Of a stretch of 64,000 bases of DNA, positions 20,080 through 28,793 are shown one piece after another. Positions within the stretch are counted from its first letter, which is position 1; each line of letters starts with the position of its first letter. The translations under genes were made by a program, and so were the position numbers. The stretch comes from Orientallactaga sibirica (lineage: Eukaryota; Chordata; Mammalia; Rodentia; Dipodidae): assembly GCA_036365145.1 (NCBI GenBank), contig JAEOAD010000015.1, positions 6,751,501-6,815,500 of the forward strand. Reading direction: 5' to 3'. Below the pieces are notes generated by a model. It did not search any database. It saw nothing but the letters and a program-made list of their open reading frames with translations, and was not told the DNA's origin.

Positions 20080-20760
20080 GTGTGGGCGGGATTGCCTGCA
20101 GAGGGCAGGGGGAGCAGGGAGGAATGGTTTCTAGGTGGGTGTGGCTACTTGCGGTGGCTGGGGGTGGGGGAGTGGGGAGGAGCATTTTTCGGGTGGGTAG
20201 TGGCTGGGGGTGGGAGGAGTGGGGAGGAGTGTTTTCTGGGCAGGCTCAGATACCTGCAGAGGCAAGGGGCAGGGTATTGGGGAGGAGTGGTTTCTGGGTG
20301 GGCGTGGCTACCTGCAGTGGCCAGGGGCTGGGGGAGTGGAGATGAGCATTTTCTGGACAGGCACAGCTACCTGTAGAGGCAAGGGGTGAGGGGAGCAGGG
20401 AGGAGTGTTTTCTGGGTAGGCCTGGCTACCTGCGGCTACCTGTGGTGGCCGGGGGCAGGAGTAGTGGGGAGGAGTGGTTTCCTGGCAGGCATGGCTACCT
20501 GCAGAGGCAAGGGGTGGGGCAGCGGGGAGGAGTGGTTTCCAGGTGGGCGTGGCTACCTGTGGTGGGGGGGTAGTGGGGGGGGTGGGGGGGAGTGAGGGGG
20601 TGGCTGGGGGGAATGGGGAGGAGCGTTTTCCGGGTGGGTGCAGCTACCTGCTGTGGCCGGGGGTGGGAGGAGTGGGGAGGAGTGTTTTCCAGGTGGGCAT
20701 GGCTACCTGCAGAGGCAAAGGGCGGGGGTAGGGGCTCGTGGGTGGTGGATGGGTTTCCCT
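20080..20760 (-). repeat. 58-bp minisatellite in L1 5'UTR, alternating dimer
   Basis: The anchor 'ggctacctg' recurs at about 20143, 20248, 20306, 20364, 20422, 20493, 20551, 20642 and 20701, mostly 58-59 bp apart. Units alternate between a 'gcagtggccggggg' type and a 'gcagaggcaagggg' type, giving a higher-order repeat of about 117 bp. One unit has a 12-bp 'ggctacctgcgg' duplication near 20424-20440. Each unit contains 'ggggaggagtggtttc.gggtgggc'. Confidence 0.85.
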
Positions 20761-21107
20761 TGGGTAGGCTAGCAGGAGCAGGGAGGAGGTGTGGGAATGC
20801 TGGGTGCTGGAGACCAGGTGGATGGGGTTCCCAACCAGGAGGGGGATGAGGGAAGGGGTCATGCAGACACCTTGTGGGCGGGGCTACCCGCCGGGGATGG
20901 GGGTGAGGGTTGGGGCTGTGGGGGGATGCAATGGGGAGTACAACCCATGGGATTGGGAGTTTTGAGCTCTAGAGTTCCCCTAGTGCACAGGAATTAGAAT
21001 TTTTATTCCTCAGTGCCTCCCAGATCCCCGAGTGCCCCAAAGACTGCTAAAGATCCTTAAAAGGACTTGCCTTTGCTGCCACACCGGGTGAGGTGTGTTA
21101 TATGGAT

Positions 21108-21124
21108 GCCATCTTGACCGGAAG
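21108..21124 (-). promoter_or_regulatory. YY1-like motif at L1 5' end
   Basis: The minus strand reads CTTCCGGTCAAGATGGC within 26 bp of the 5' terminus. AAGATGGC is the core bound by YY1 at the start of human L1, where it positions transcription initiation. That it does the same here is inference. Confidence 0.6.
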
Positions 21125-21133
21125 CCCCTGGCT

Positions 21134-21160
21134 CAAAGATTTCTTTCTTTCTTTCTTTTT

Positions 21161-21215
<55 letters not shown>

Positions 21216-21573
21216 CCTGTGCCATATCCCTTTGCTCACACCAGTCAATTTCTATGCAATGCAACCCTGCACAAGTTCTCAGGACATGGGCATAATAGCA
21301 AGCCTCTCACACAAACTTTTTCAAGCCCAGTCTAGGCAAAGCTCTTTCTCACCTTCATAAGCCAAACCTCACAGTCCTTAGTTCTTACTGCAGTCAGTTC
21401 TTTCAACTCTCATCAGAATGGTTCATCAAGCTGTACTTATAGCACTGCAAGGCATCTCTTAAGCCAAGACTTCAAATTCATCCACATTCTTCCTGCAAAG
21501 AAGTTCCAAAAGGCCAAAACCACAGAATCAGATTTCTAGCAGCAGCAATTCCACTTCTTGGTACCAATTTTAC
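21134..21573 (-). mobile_element. MaLR internal region, right part
   Basis: Resumes after the L1 with the second copy of CAAAGATTT, expanded TTTC repeats, then 'tgtgccatatccctttgctcacaccagtc', which matches 56940-57180. Ends with the primer-site-like 'tccacttcttggtacca' (21550-21566). Confidence 0.85.
21141..21214. repeat. (TTTC)n microsatellite
   Basis: About 18 tandem TTTC units with one TTTTT interruption, between the L1-A target duplication and MaLR internal sequence. The homologous locus at 56937 has only 'tttcttttt', so the array arose here after or during the L1 insertion. Confidence 0.95.
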
Positions 21574-21917
21574 TGTTGCAGTCAGCCTCGTGATGCTGGC
21601 AGAAAACACCTGACCAAGAGCAGCTTGTGGGAGGAAAGGGTTTATTTTGCTTACTGACTTGAGGGGAAGCTCCATGGTAGCAGGGGGAAACAATGGCATG
21701 AGCAGAGGGTGGACATCACCTTATGGCCAACATCAGGTGGACAACAGTAGCAGGAGATGTGTCAAACTCGGGCAAGGGGAAGCTGTCTTTGACACCCATA
21801 AGCCCACCGCAAACAATACACTGCATCCAGGAGGTTTCAATTCCCAAATTGTCACTAGCTGGGTACCTACCATTCAGAATTCATCAGTTTATGGGGACAC
21901 CTGAATCAAATGACCGC
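21574..21917 (-). repeat. 5' LTR of MaLR provirus
   Basis: Runs TGTTGCAGTC to ATGACCGCA on the plus strand, 344 bp, 7 bases from the primer-site-like sequence. Same LTR class as the fragments at 60695-61052 and 55678-55973, distinct from the 2846-3231 class. Confidence 0.8.
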
Positions 21918-22500
21918 AGTAAAGAAGTCAAAGTAGCCCTATTTGCAGATGGCATGGTTTTATATATATAAGTGATCCAAAAGACTCCACTAAAAATTTT
22001 CTAATGGTGATAAGTTCAGTAAAATGGCAGGATATAAAATCAATTCACAAAAATCAGCAGCCTTCTTATATGTCAAAGATAAACATAAGGAGAGATAAGC
22101 TACATTATGTAATTTTCAATAGCCACAAAATATTTAAACACTTTGGTATGTCACTAGCCAAGGAACTGAAAGACCTATACAAAGAAAACATAAAAACACT
22201 GAAGAAAGAAACTGAGGAAGACACAAGAGGAAAAAATCATTCTAAGCGAGGTCACAAAGGCACACAAAAACAAATGCTACATGTACTCTCTTACTGGTGG
22301 TTCCTAACTGGAATCAATTGGAGATGAGTGCAAATGGTAGTGAGCAGCAGGAATGTGAAATAAAACTAGAATGAGGTGAGGAGAGAAAAGAAGAAGGAAG
22401 AGAGGAGAGGAGGAGTTAACTTGACAGGTTAGGGGAGGGACAGAATGTTGGGGGTGGAACGGGCTTGGAGGGATAGAAGGTAGGGGTATTGCAGAGGGAA
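21918..22500 (+). pseudogene. L1 ORF2 reverse transcriptase relic and 3' end (lineage D)
   Basis: Continuation of the plus-strand L1 split at 12162. It encodes 'KEVKVALFADGMVLYI', the RT active-site strand with FADD changed to FADG, then 'LAKELKDLYKENIKTLKKETEEDTR'. Near 22231-22240 it jumps to sequence like the end of ORF2 ('FILSEVTQAQK'-type region), so the thumb and most of the C-terminal domain are deleted. A GA-rich 3'UTR follows to about 22500. It is inactive on several counts. Confidence 0.82.
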
Positions 22501-22754
22501 TTACACAAAAATTAAGACAACATGAATCATTTCCACATAAATCCTCATTCTGACTAGTATTCTACAAGATATAACCACCATTAAAGAGGGAAGTGGACAG
22601 TGTGGACAGTGATGGATACCAGTTCCTAGAAACAGTTCATTAGTCTGCAAGATGGGTACTCAGGAAATCATTGCTTATTCATTTATCAGTAGAAAACTCA
22701 AAGAGAATTGTTCTTTATCTGCTATCCATTGATACAAGTAGTATAGGAAAGGTA
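22501..22754. other. Unrecognised sequence
   Basis: No family identified; possibly more of the L1-D 3'UTR or its flank. Confidence 0.4.
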
Positions 22755-22784
22755 GGACTGATTATTTATTTATTGTTTGTTTGT

Positions 22785-22815
<31 letters not shown>

Positions 22816-22818
22816 TTA
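22755..22818. repeat. (TTTA)n/(TTTG)n microsatellite
   Basis: About 15 units of TTTA with two TTTG units, next to the A-tail (T-run on plus) of the following B1. Confidence 0.9.
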
Positions 22819-22971
22819 TTTTGTTGTTGTTTTTGAGGTAGTGTCTTACTCTAGCCCAGGCTGACCTAGAATTCACTATGTAGTCTCAGGGTGGCCTTGA
22901 ACTCACGGTGATCCTCCTACCTCTGCCTCCCAAGTGCTGGGATTAAAGGCATGTGCCACCATGCCCGGCTT
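22819..22971 (-). mobile_element. B1-type SINE, antisense
   Basis: 'tttttgaggtagtgtcttactctagcccaggctgacc', 'gtagtctcagggtggcc', 'ctgggattaaaggcatgtgccaccatgcccggc'. Confidence 0.95.
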
Positions 22972-23251
22972 TTTATTCTTTTATTTTAAATAAAAATAAC
23001 ATAAGGACTTCTGGGTAAGACTGCAATATTGTAGCTGTGCCAAAGCAGCCTAAGGAGAAAATGAGCAGAAAAAACAGCAACATACACCCTTCTACTGAAA
23101 AGTGAAGGTGCATAAGGAATATCAAATTCAGCAGAAAAACAGGAGACCCAGAGCTTCAAGTATCACAGAAGCTGGCAGAACCAGCTCCCACAGGGCTAAA
23201 ACAGGTAATTTCTTTTAAAGATATTTTTAGAGTTCTTTAAAAAGGAAAGGG
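22972..23251. other. Unrecognised sequence
   Basis: AT-rich, begins 'tttttattcttttattttaaataaaa'. No family or gene signal seen. Confidence 0.4.
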
Positions 23252-23450
23252 GGATGAGGTATGAAGTTCAGTTAGTAGAGTGCTAACCTAGCATGCATGA
23301 GGCCCTGGGATTGATCTCCAACATCACATAAACCCAGAATGCTGGCACAAGCCTGTAATCTGAGCACTCAGGTGGTGGAAGCAGGAGTATCAGAAGTCCA
23401 AGGTCATCTTCAGTGAGCTTGAGACCAGTCTAGAGACCCTGTCTCAAATG
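23252..23450 (+). mobile_element. B4-type SINE (ID-like head plus B1)
   Basis: An ID/tRNA-Ala-like head ('gtagagtgctaacctagcatgcatgaggccctgggattgat') is followed by a diverged B1 body ('tggcacaagcctgtaatctgagcactcagg', 'gagaccctgtctcaaa'). This is the composition of the old rodent B4 family. Confidence 0.75.
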
Positions 23451-23632
23451 TGGTACTTTGAATCAGATGTCCCATGAACTCATATGTTCTAAATGCTTGG
23501 TATCTAGCTGGTGGCAATTTGAGAGACTTGCTGTAGAAGGTATGTTTCTGAGGGCAGGATTCAGGGTGTTATAGCCAGTTTCTCATTGCAAGAACTTGGC
23601 TCACTCTCCTGCTGCTGTTTTCTTTTCCACGT
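23451..23632 (+). mobile_element. MaLR-type LTR fragment
   Basis: 'gtggtactttgaatcagatgtccc', 'tagctggtggcaatttgaga' and 'gggtgttatagccagtttctcattgcaagaacttggc' align with 60695-60870. Truncated on the right where L1 begins. Confidence 0.75.
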
Positions 23633-23639
23633 TTTAAAA

Positions 23640-23985
23640 TTTTGCAGGGTATATAACTAGGAGTTGTATAGCTGGGTCATATGGTAAATCTATTTTTAGC
23701 TATATCAGGAACCTCTACACTGATTTCTATAATGGCTGTACCAGATTATATTCCCACCAATGGTGTAGAAAGGTTTCTCTTTTTCTGCATCTTCACCAAC
23801 ATTTATTGTCATTTGTTTTCTTAATGATAGCCATTCTGACAGGAGTGTTATAGGATCTCAACGTAGTTTTAATTTGCATTTCCCTGATGGCTAAGAATGT
23901 AGAAAAATTTTCAGATTTTATTTTCATCTGTATTTCTTCTTTTGAAAACTCTCTATTTAGTTCTATACCCCAATTAGATTTTTTT
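23640..23985 (-). mobile_element. L1-B ORF2 3' portion (older host element, segment 1)
   Basis: 'agctgggtcatatggtaaatcta' through 'tccctgatggctaagaatgta' matches 29100-29330 of the other L1-B. Interrupted at about 23987 by an L1-A insertion, and continues at 26632. Confidence 0.85.
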
Positions 23986-25756
23986 AATTAATTTTTTTTC
24001 TTGTGGCTCAAACAACATTTCTGCCCTCTCTTCTGTGAATTTCTCTGAGCCATGTTGGGTTTGTTTTAGGTCTACTTCAGTGATGACGTCTTGGGAGCCT
24101 CTGTGTCTCTGGATCTCTGGTTTGGTAGGAGCTGAGTGTTCTCTGTGTCTATATCCTTCACCCTTGTGCTAGTACCAGGTTCACCAAGAAAGCAGCACTC
24201 TTGCTTATTTCCCCAATTACTCTATAGTTTCAGCTGGGGCCCTGGTGAGATGCGATGGGCTGATTCTCTCCTCAGGTTCTGCATCCATCTGAAAAAGAGA
24301 AGCAAATTATCCAATGGAGAGTGAAGTCAGCACCAGATAATGGGATAACCATTATTATTTTAGAGAGAATTTTATAGGTGTAGGCCCTCTTATAGCCCAT
24401 GATTAGTGGGAGCTTGATATTGGAGAATGGGCTCATTTTTTGGACATGGTTCTGACTTGTTTCCCAGTTCCAGCTATGAGTTCCATTCCACTGAGTGGAT
24501 CTGTTAGACAAATCAAGAGCAGTTGGTAACCCACCATGGCTGTGTGCCACTATTGCACTTGGGTGAGCATCACGTCAGTTTGATTGCTACTGTGTAGCTT
24601 AGACCACGAGTTGCTTGGACAGATGTTGGTCATTTTGCCCTAGTCACTTATGTAGCACCTTCTGGCACTAGACAAGCTAACTGTCTGGAGACTGACTCTC
24701 TTCCAGATTCCAGCCAGGTCACTGAATGTTACATACCAATATCATATGATATCTTTGGCAGTAGGGTGTTACCTTTAACCCTTGGTGGTCATCCAGTACT
24801 GACAGAAACCTGTCCTCTTTTGGGAAACCTTGTAGGTCTCTCTTATCAATAGCTCTTTGTGGAAGTTAACCACATGCCTGGAGTTACAGGTCAGCACCAA
24901 GGAAAAAGAAGGAAGAAAAAGGTAATATAAAAGAGAGAGAAGAGAGAGAAGGGGGAAGAGAGAGAGAGAAAACAGGAGAAGATTAAGGTTAGTCTTCATC
25001 ATCTGTGATTCAGGTGTTCCCTCTAAGGACCTGATGAAGGTTCAAATTTTTAGTCTGTCTTTCAGGATATAGGATTTATGGTACCATTTCCATTTGGGTC
25101 CCAATTTGTGTCCCCCCCCCCACACCCTTACCCTTCCATCCTGTCCCACCCTCCCTATTGTCCGGTCCTCAAGACGTTTATTAGGTATGCTAGCATCTCA
25201 GGCAGATTCAGGTTAGGATCCACAGATGAGTGAGACCATGCAATGATTATCTTTTTGTGATTGCGTGAGCTTGCTGAGAATGATCTGTTCCAAGTTTGAC
25301 CATTTTTCTTCAAATTTCATTGTGTCATTTTTCCTTACTGCTGTGTAGAATTCCATAGTGTAGATATACCACATCTTGGTTATCCATTCATCTAATGATG
25401 GACAGCAGAGTTGATTCCAGCTCTTAGCTATTATGAATTGAGCAGCTATAAACATGGTTGAGCAAATCTCTCTGAACTGAGGCTTGGAGCTTTAGGGTAA
25501 ATGCCCAGTAAGAGAATAACTGGGTCTTTTGGTAACTCTATAGTCATCCTTTTTAGGAGTCTCCATATTGCTTTCCACAGTGGTTGTACCAGCTTACATT
25601 CCCACTAACAGTGAATGAGGGTTCCTATTTCTCCACAGCCTTGCCAGCATTTTTCATTAGATTTTTTAATGTTAGCTATCCTTACTGGGGTAAGGTGGAA
25701 TCTCATAGTTGTTTTAATTTGCATTTCCCTGATGGTTAGGGATGTTGAACATTTTT

Positions 25757-25898
25757 TTTTTTTCTTCCTTCCTTCCTTCCTTCCTTCCTTCCTTCCTTCC
25801 TTCCTTCCTTCCTTCCTTCCTTCGTTCCTTCCTTCCTTCCTTCCTTCCTTCCTTCCTTCCTCCCTCCCTCCCTCCCTCCCTCCCTCCCTCCCTCCCTC

Positions 25899-25953
<55 letters not shown>

Positions 25954-26139
25954 TAGACAGAGAGGGAAAGAGAGAGAGGGAGAGTGAGAATGGGCGCACC
26001 AGGGCCTCTAGCCACTGCAAATGAACTCCAGATGCATGCACCCCCTTCTGCATCTGGCTTATGTAGGACATGGAGAATCGAACCTGGGTCCTTAGGCTTT
26101 GCAAGCATGTGCCTTAACCACTAAGCCATCTTTCCAGTC
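25757..26139 (-). mobile_element. tRNA-derived SINE with 190-bp compound microsatellite tail
   Basis: The SINE body (25957-26139) lies antisense with its head at right. Its tail, instead of A/TTTA, is a long pyrimidine tract at 25763-25955. The target duplication 'aacatttt' encloses body and tract together (25749 and 26142), so the tract belongs to the SINE tail. Confidence 0.88.
25763..25955. repeat. Compound microsatellite (TTCC)n(TCCC)n(TTTC)n
   Basis: Three blocks in order: TTCC about 24 units (with one TTCG), TCCC about 10 units, TTTC about 14 units. A pure polypyrimidine strand, able in principle to form triplex DNA. Confidence 0.97.
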
Positions 26140-26631
26140 CAAACATTTTCTTAAGTGTGTGTTTGCTATTTGTATTTCTTCCTCTGAGAACTTCCTGTCC
26201 CATTTTGTGAGTGGGTTGTTTAACTTTTTAATGTTTAGGTTTTTGAGTTCTTTGTAGATTCTAGAAATTAGGCCTCTGTTAGTTGTATAGCCGGCAAAAA
26301 TTTTCTCTCATTCTGTGGGTAATCTGTTGGCTCTGCTTATTGTATGTTTGTCTGTGAAAAAAATTTTCAGCTTCATGAGATGCCAATGGTTGAGTGATTG
26401 TTTAATTTCCTGAGCTACTGGGCTTTTGTTCAGGAAGTCTTTTCCCACTCCTATATCATGGAAAGTTCCTCCTATTTTTTCTTCCAGTAGTAGCAGAGTT
26501 TCTGGTCTTATATTGAGGTCTTTGATCCATTTAGACTTGATTTTTGAGCATGCGAGATGTGTGGATCAAGTTTCATTTTCCTACATATGGTTTTCCAGTT
26601 TGTCCAGGACCATTTGATGAAGATTTTAAAT

Positions 26632-26948
26632 GAGGTTATTTGATTTCTTATTATTAGTTTTCTGAGTTCTTTATATATCCTAGATAATCCTCTGTCAGTT
26701 GTGTAGCTAGCAAAGATATTCTCCCATTCTGTAGGTTGCCTCTTTGCTCTATTCACAGTGTTCTTTGCTATACAAAAGCTTTGTAATTTCATGAGATACC
26801 ATTGGTTGATTAGTGTTTTTATTTCCTGAGCAACTGGGGTTACATTCAGAAAGACATTGCCTATGCCAGTATGTTGAAGGGTTTCCCCTACTTTTTTCTC
26901 TAGCAGTTTCAAGTCTGATACTAAGGTCTTTGATCCATTTGGACTTGA
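26632..26948 (-). mobile_element. L1-B ORF2 portion (older host element, segment 2)
   Basis: 'tttgatttcttattattagttttctgagttctttatata' to 'tttgatccatttggacttgattct' continues segment 1 and is itself interrupted by the L1-A at 26955. It continues at 34346. Confidence 0.85.
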
Positions 26949-26954
26949 TTCTTT

Positions 26955-27457
26955 TTTAAAATATATTTTTATTAGTTATGTATATAGTACATATACAGTC
27001 ATGATGGTATCATTGTTAGCCTTCTCCCTGTCCTCCCCCCATGGGGAATGTGGGTCTTGCCTTATGGGGGTAGCCATCAGGTATGAGGGACAGGTAATGA
27101 ATCTGTGTATAATGACCCAACTCATAGCTCTAACAGTCTTTCTGCCCCCTCTTCCATGAATTTCCCTGAGCCATATTGAGTTCATTTTAGGTCTATTTCA
27201 GTGATGAGGTTTTGTGAGTCTTTGTGTCTCTGGATATCTGATTTGGTAGGGGTTGAGTGTTCTTTGTGTCTATCTCCTTCGCCCTTATGCTGGTACCAGG
27301 TTCACTGAGAAAGCAGCACTCTTGCTCATTTCCCTTATAACTCTATGGATTTAGCTGGTGCTCTGTTGAGGTCCGATAGGCTGATTCTCTCCTCAGGTTC
27401 TGTGTCCATCTGAAAGAGAGAAGCAGATTCTCCAAGGGAGAGTGAGGTCAGTGCAAG
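26955..27457 (-). mobile_element. L1-A 3'UTR fragment, left part
   Basis: Matches 24000-24340 and the first part of the L1-A 3'UTR. Flanked at left by 'ttgattctt' (26944), which recurs at 34346, the target duplication of this element. Split at 27457 by a younger L1-B. Confidence 0.85.
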
Positions 27458-27464
27458 ATACATT

Positions 27465-28793
27465 ATTTTATTTTATTTTTAAAAATTAATTAATTAATTT
27501 TTTATTGACAACTTCTTTAATTGTAGACAATATCCCATGGTACTTCCCTCCCTCCCCACACTTTCCCCTTTGAAACTTCACTCTCCGTCATATCCCCCCC
27601 CCTCTCTGTCTCTCTTTTAGGTTAGATATCATGGTCTTTTACTCCTATTATGATGGTCTTGTGTAGGTAGCATCAGGCACTGTGAGGTCATGGATATCCA
27701 GGCCATTTTGTGTCTTAGGAGCACGTTGCAAGGAGTCCTACACTTCCTTTGGCTCTTACATTCTTTCCACCCTCTCTTCCACAATGGACCCTGAGCCTTG
27801 GAAACTGGGTTTGAGATGTTTCCGTGCTGAGCATTCCTCTGTCCCTTCTTCTCAGCACCATGGTGCCTTCCGAATCATCCCAAGGTCACCACCATCTGAA
27901 AAGAGAAGCTTCTCTAACCACAAGTGAGAGTAGCTTTAAAATATGGGTGTGGACATTAAGAGAAGTGCTTACTGGGCAGTTTGGTGAGCATAGTATATAC
28001 ATTCAGTGTGTCATCGGCAGACGTTACACTCCTAGGGATGTATTGCCTCCCTTGGAGTGGGCCTCTGGTCCAATTAGAGAGCAGTTGGTTTCCCCTATAA
28101 CAGACATGCCACTATTGCACCTGTTGGCTCATTTGGCCTGGCTGGCCAAATTTAAAGCTTGCAGCGTTCACTGTTGAGTACCTTCACTGGTGTTTTCTCT
28201 CTCCCATTGAACTGCACACAGTGTAGCTTTTTCCAGTTTTCTGTCAGGTGGTCCACATGGGGAGGCTTTCAGCTCAGCTCCAGCAGGTTTTCTCAGTGAA
28301 CTTGCCACCCAAGTATGTGGAGTCTTCAGCAATAGGGTCTTATCATCTATTCCTGGTGGGAAACCAAGGGCCTCGGCAATGGCCTATAATATTTTGGGGG
28401 TATCTGTGACCTCTCTGGCCAACAACTTGCTGAAAGGCATCCCATCCCTGGCACTGGAAATTTTCTAGTAACAATCTATGGCTTCTGAGTGTTCCATTGT
28501 CCAGAAAAGTAGGTTTCCATATGACTTATTTATAGTCTCTTAGATTTTGATTAGCCCTCCCTCTACCATTCCTTTACTCAATCTCTTCCCCTGACCTCAC
28601 TTAGGCCTTTTTACCCCCATTAATCTGTTCTTCTACTTACATATATACAATACCATCCTATTAAGTCCCCCCTCCATCCCTTTCTATTCCCTTTATATCC
28701 CCTTTCTATTCCCTTTATATCCCCTTTCTAGTTTACTGGCTTCTGCTTCTGAGTTTTATTTTTTTTTTCACATAGAAGTCCAGTCATTTGTAG
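27465..28793 (-). repeat. 3'UTR of L1-B
   Basis: Defined by 'ttttattgacaacttc.ttaattgtagac', 'ggtcatggatatccag.ccattttgtgtct', 'tgtc.cttcttctcagca' and a pyrimidine-rich upper portion near 28600-28740 with repeated 'cctttatatccccttt'. The same blocks occur at 41464-41822, 42283-42836, 43215-43398, 54237-55600 and 54843-54947. Confidence 0.85.

Larger units (their letters stand above)
13488..21133 (-). mobile_element. Full-length LINE-1, lineage A
   Basis: A 7.6-kb minus-strand L1 with every part present: 5'UTR with tandem units (19918-21133), ORF1 (19917-18833), a spacer of about 70 bp, ORF2 (18763-15079), a long 3'UTR (15078-13488) and an A-tail (T-run at 13485-13495). A 9-bp target duplication CAAAGATTT flanks it (13479-13487 and 21134-21142). 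The empty-site homolog at 56926-56945 reads straight through 'cccaaagatttctttttgtgcc', confirming the boundaries. Stops and frameshifts in both ORFs mean it cannot retrotranspose itself. It is the most complete element in the window. Confidence 0.93.
19918..21133 (-). promoter_or_regulatory. 5'UTR/promoter region of L1-A
   Basis: About 1.2 kb, very C-rich on the coding strand, containing the 58-bp tandem array at 20080-20760 and a non-repeated G-rich (plus) portion to 20990. Its distal end carries a YY1-like site. L1 transcription starts at the first base of such regions in characterised L1s. Confidence 0.75.
12163..21917 (-). mobile_element. MaLR provirus carrying a full-length L1
   Basis: A 3' LTR remnant (12163-12422), internal DNA (12423-13487 and 21134-21573), a primer-site-like TGGTACCAAGAAGTGGA (complement of 21550-21566) and a 5' LTR (21574-21917) form one minus-strand element of about 2.1 kb without its guest. 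The L1 at 13488-21133 sits in its internal region. The provirus in turn splits a plus-strand L1 ORF2. The internal region has no coding potential, and the uninterrupted homolog is at 55974-57200. Confidence 0.8.
23988..26620 (-). mobile_element. L1-A, 5'-truncated, inserted in L1-B
   Basis: A 3'UTR (23988-25210) matching 13950-15000 and the ORF2 C-terminal region (25213-26620). Host L1-B sequence flanks it on both sides ('attagatttttttaa' left, 'gaagattttaaatg' right). A SINE with a giant microsatellite tail is embedded at 25757-26139. Confidence 0.85.
25213..26620 (-). pseudogene. L1-A ORF2 C-terminal relic
   Basis: The minus strand encodes 'MFIAAQFIIAKSWNQLCCPSLDEWITKMWYIYTMEFYTAVRKNDTMKFEEKW' and 'IILSKLTQSQKDNHCMVSLICGS', the conserved carboxy end of rodent L1 ORF2p (25455-25213). 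The part up to 26620 covers more of the C-terminal domain, with '[18 protein letters not shown]' visible near 26600-26508. It is cut by the SINE and multiple frame breaks. Confidence 0.88.

Noticed and set aside
19948..20740. Several glycine/tryptophan-rich open frames on the plus strand
   Set aside because: They arise from the 58-bp tandem repeat in the L1 5'UTR, on the antisense strand, with repeated periodic translation and no family resemblance.
20080..20760. CRISPR-like array
   Set aside because: Repeats are contiguous tandem units with no unique spacers, inside a mammalian L1. It is a minisatellite.
20040..20960. CpG island promoter of a host gene
   Set aside because: G+C is high on one strand (G-rich), but CpG is sparse, the region lies within the L1 5'UTR and no exon follows.
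25736..26104. Long Ser/Pro/Phe or Lys/Glu/Arg open frames
   Set aside because: Pure translation of tetranucleotide microsatellites; the same explains frames at 21057-21335, 34740-35082 and 61280-61559.
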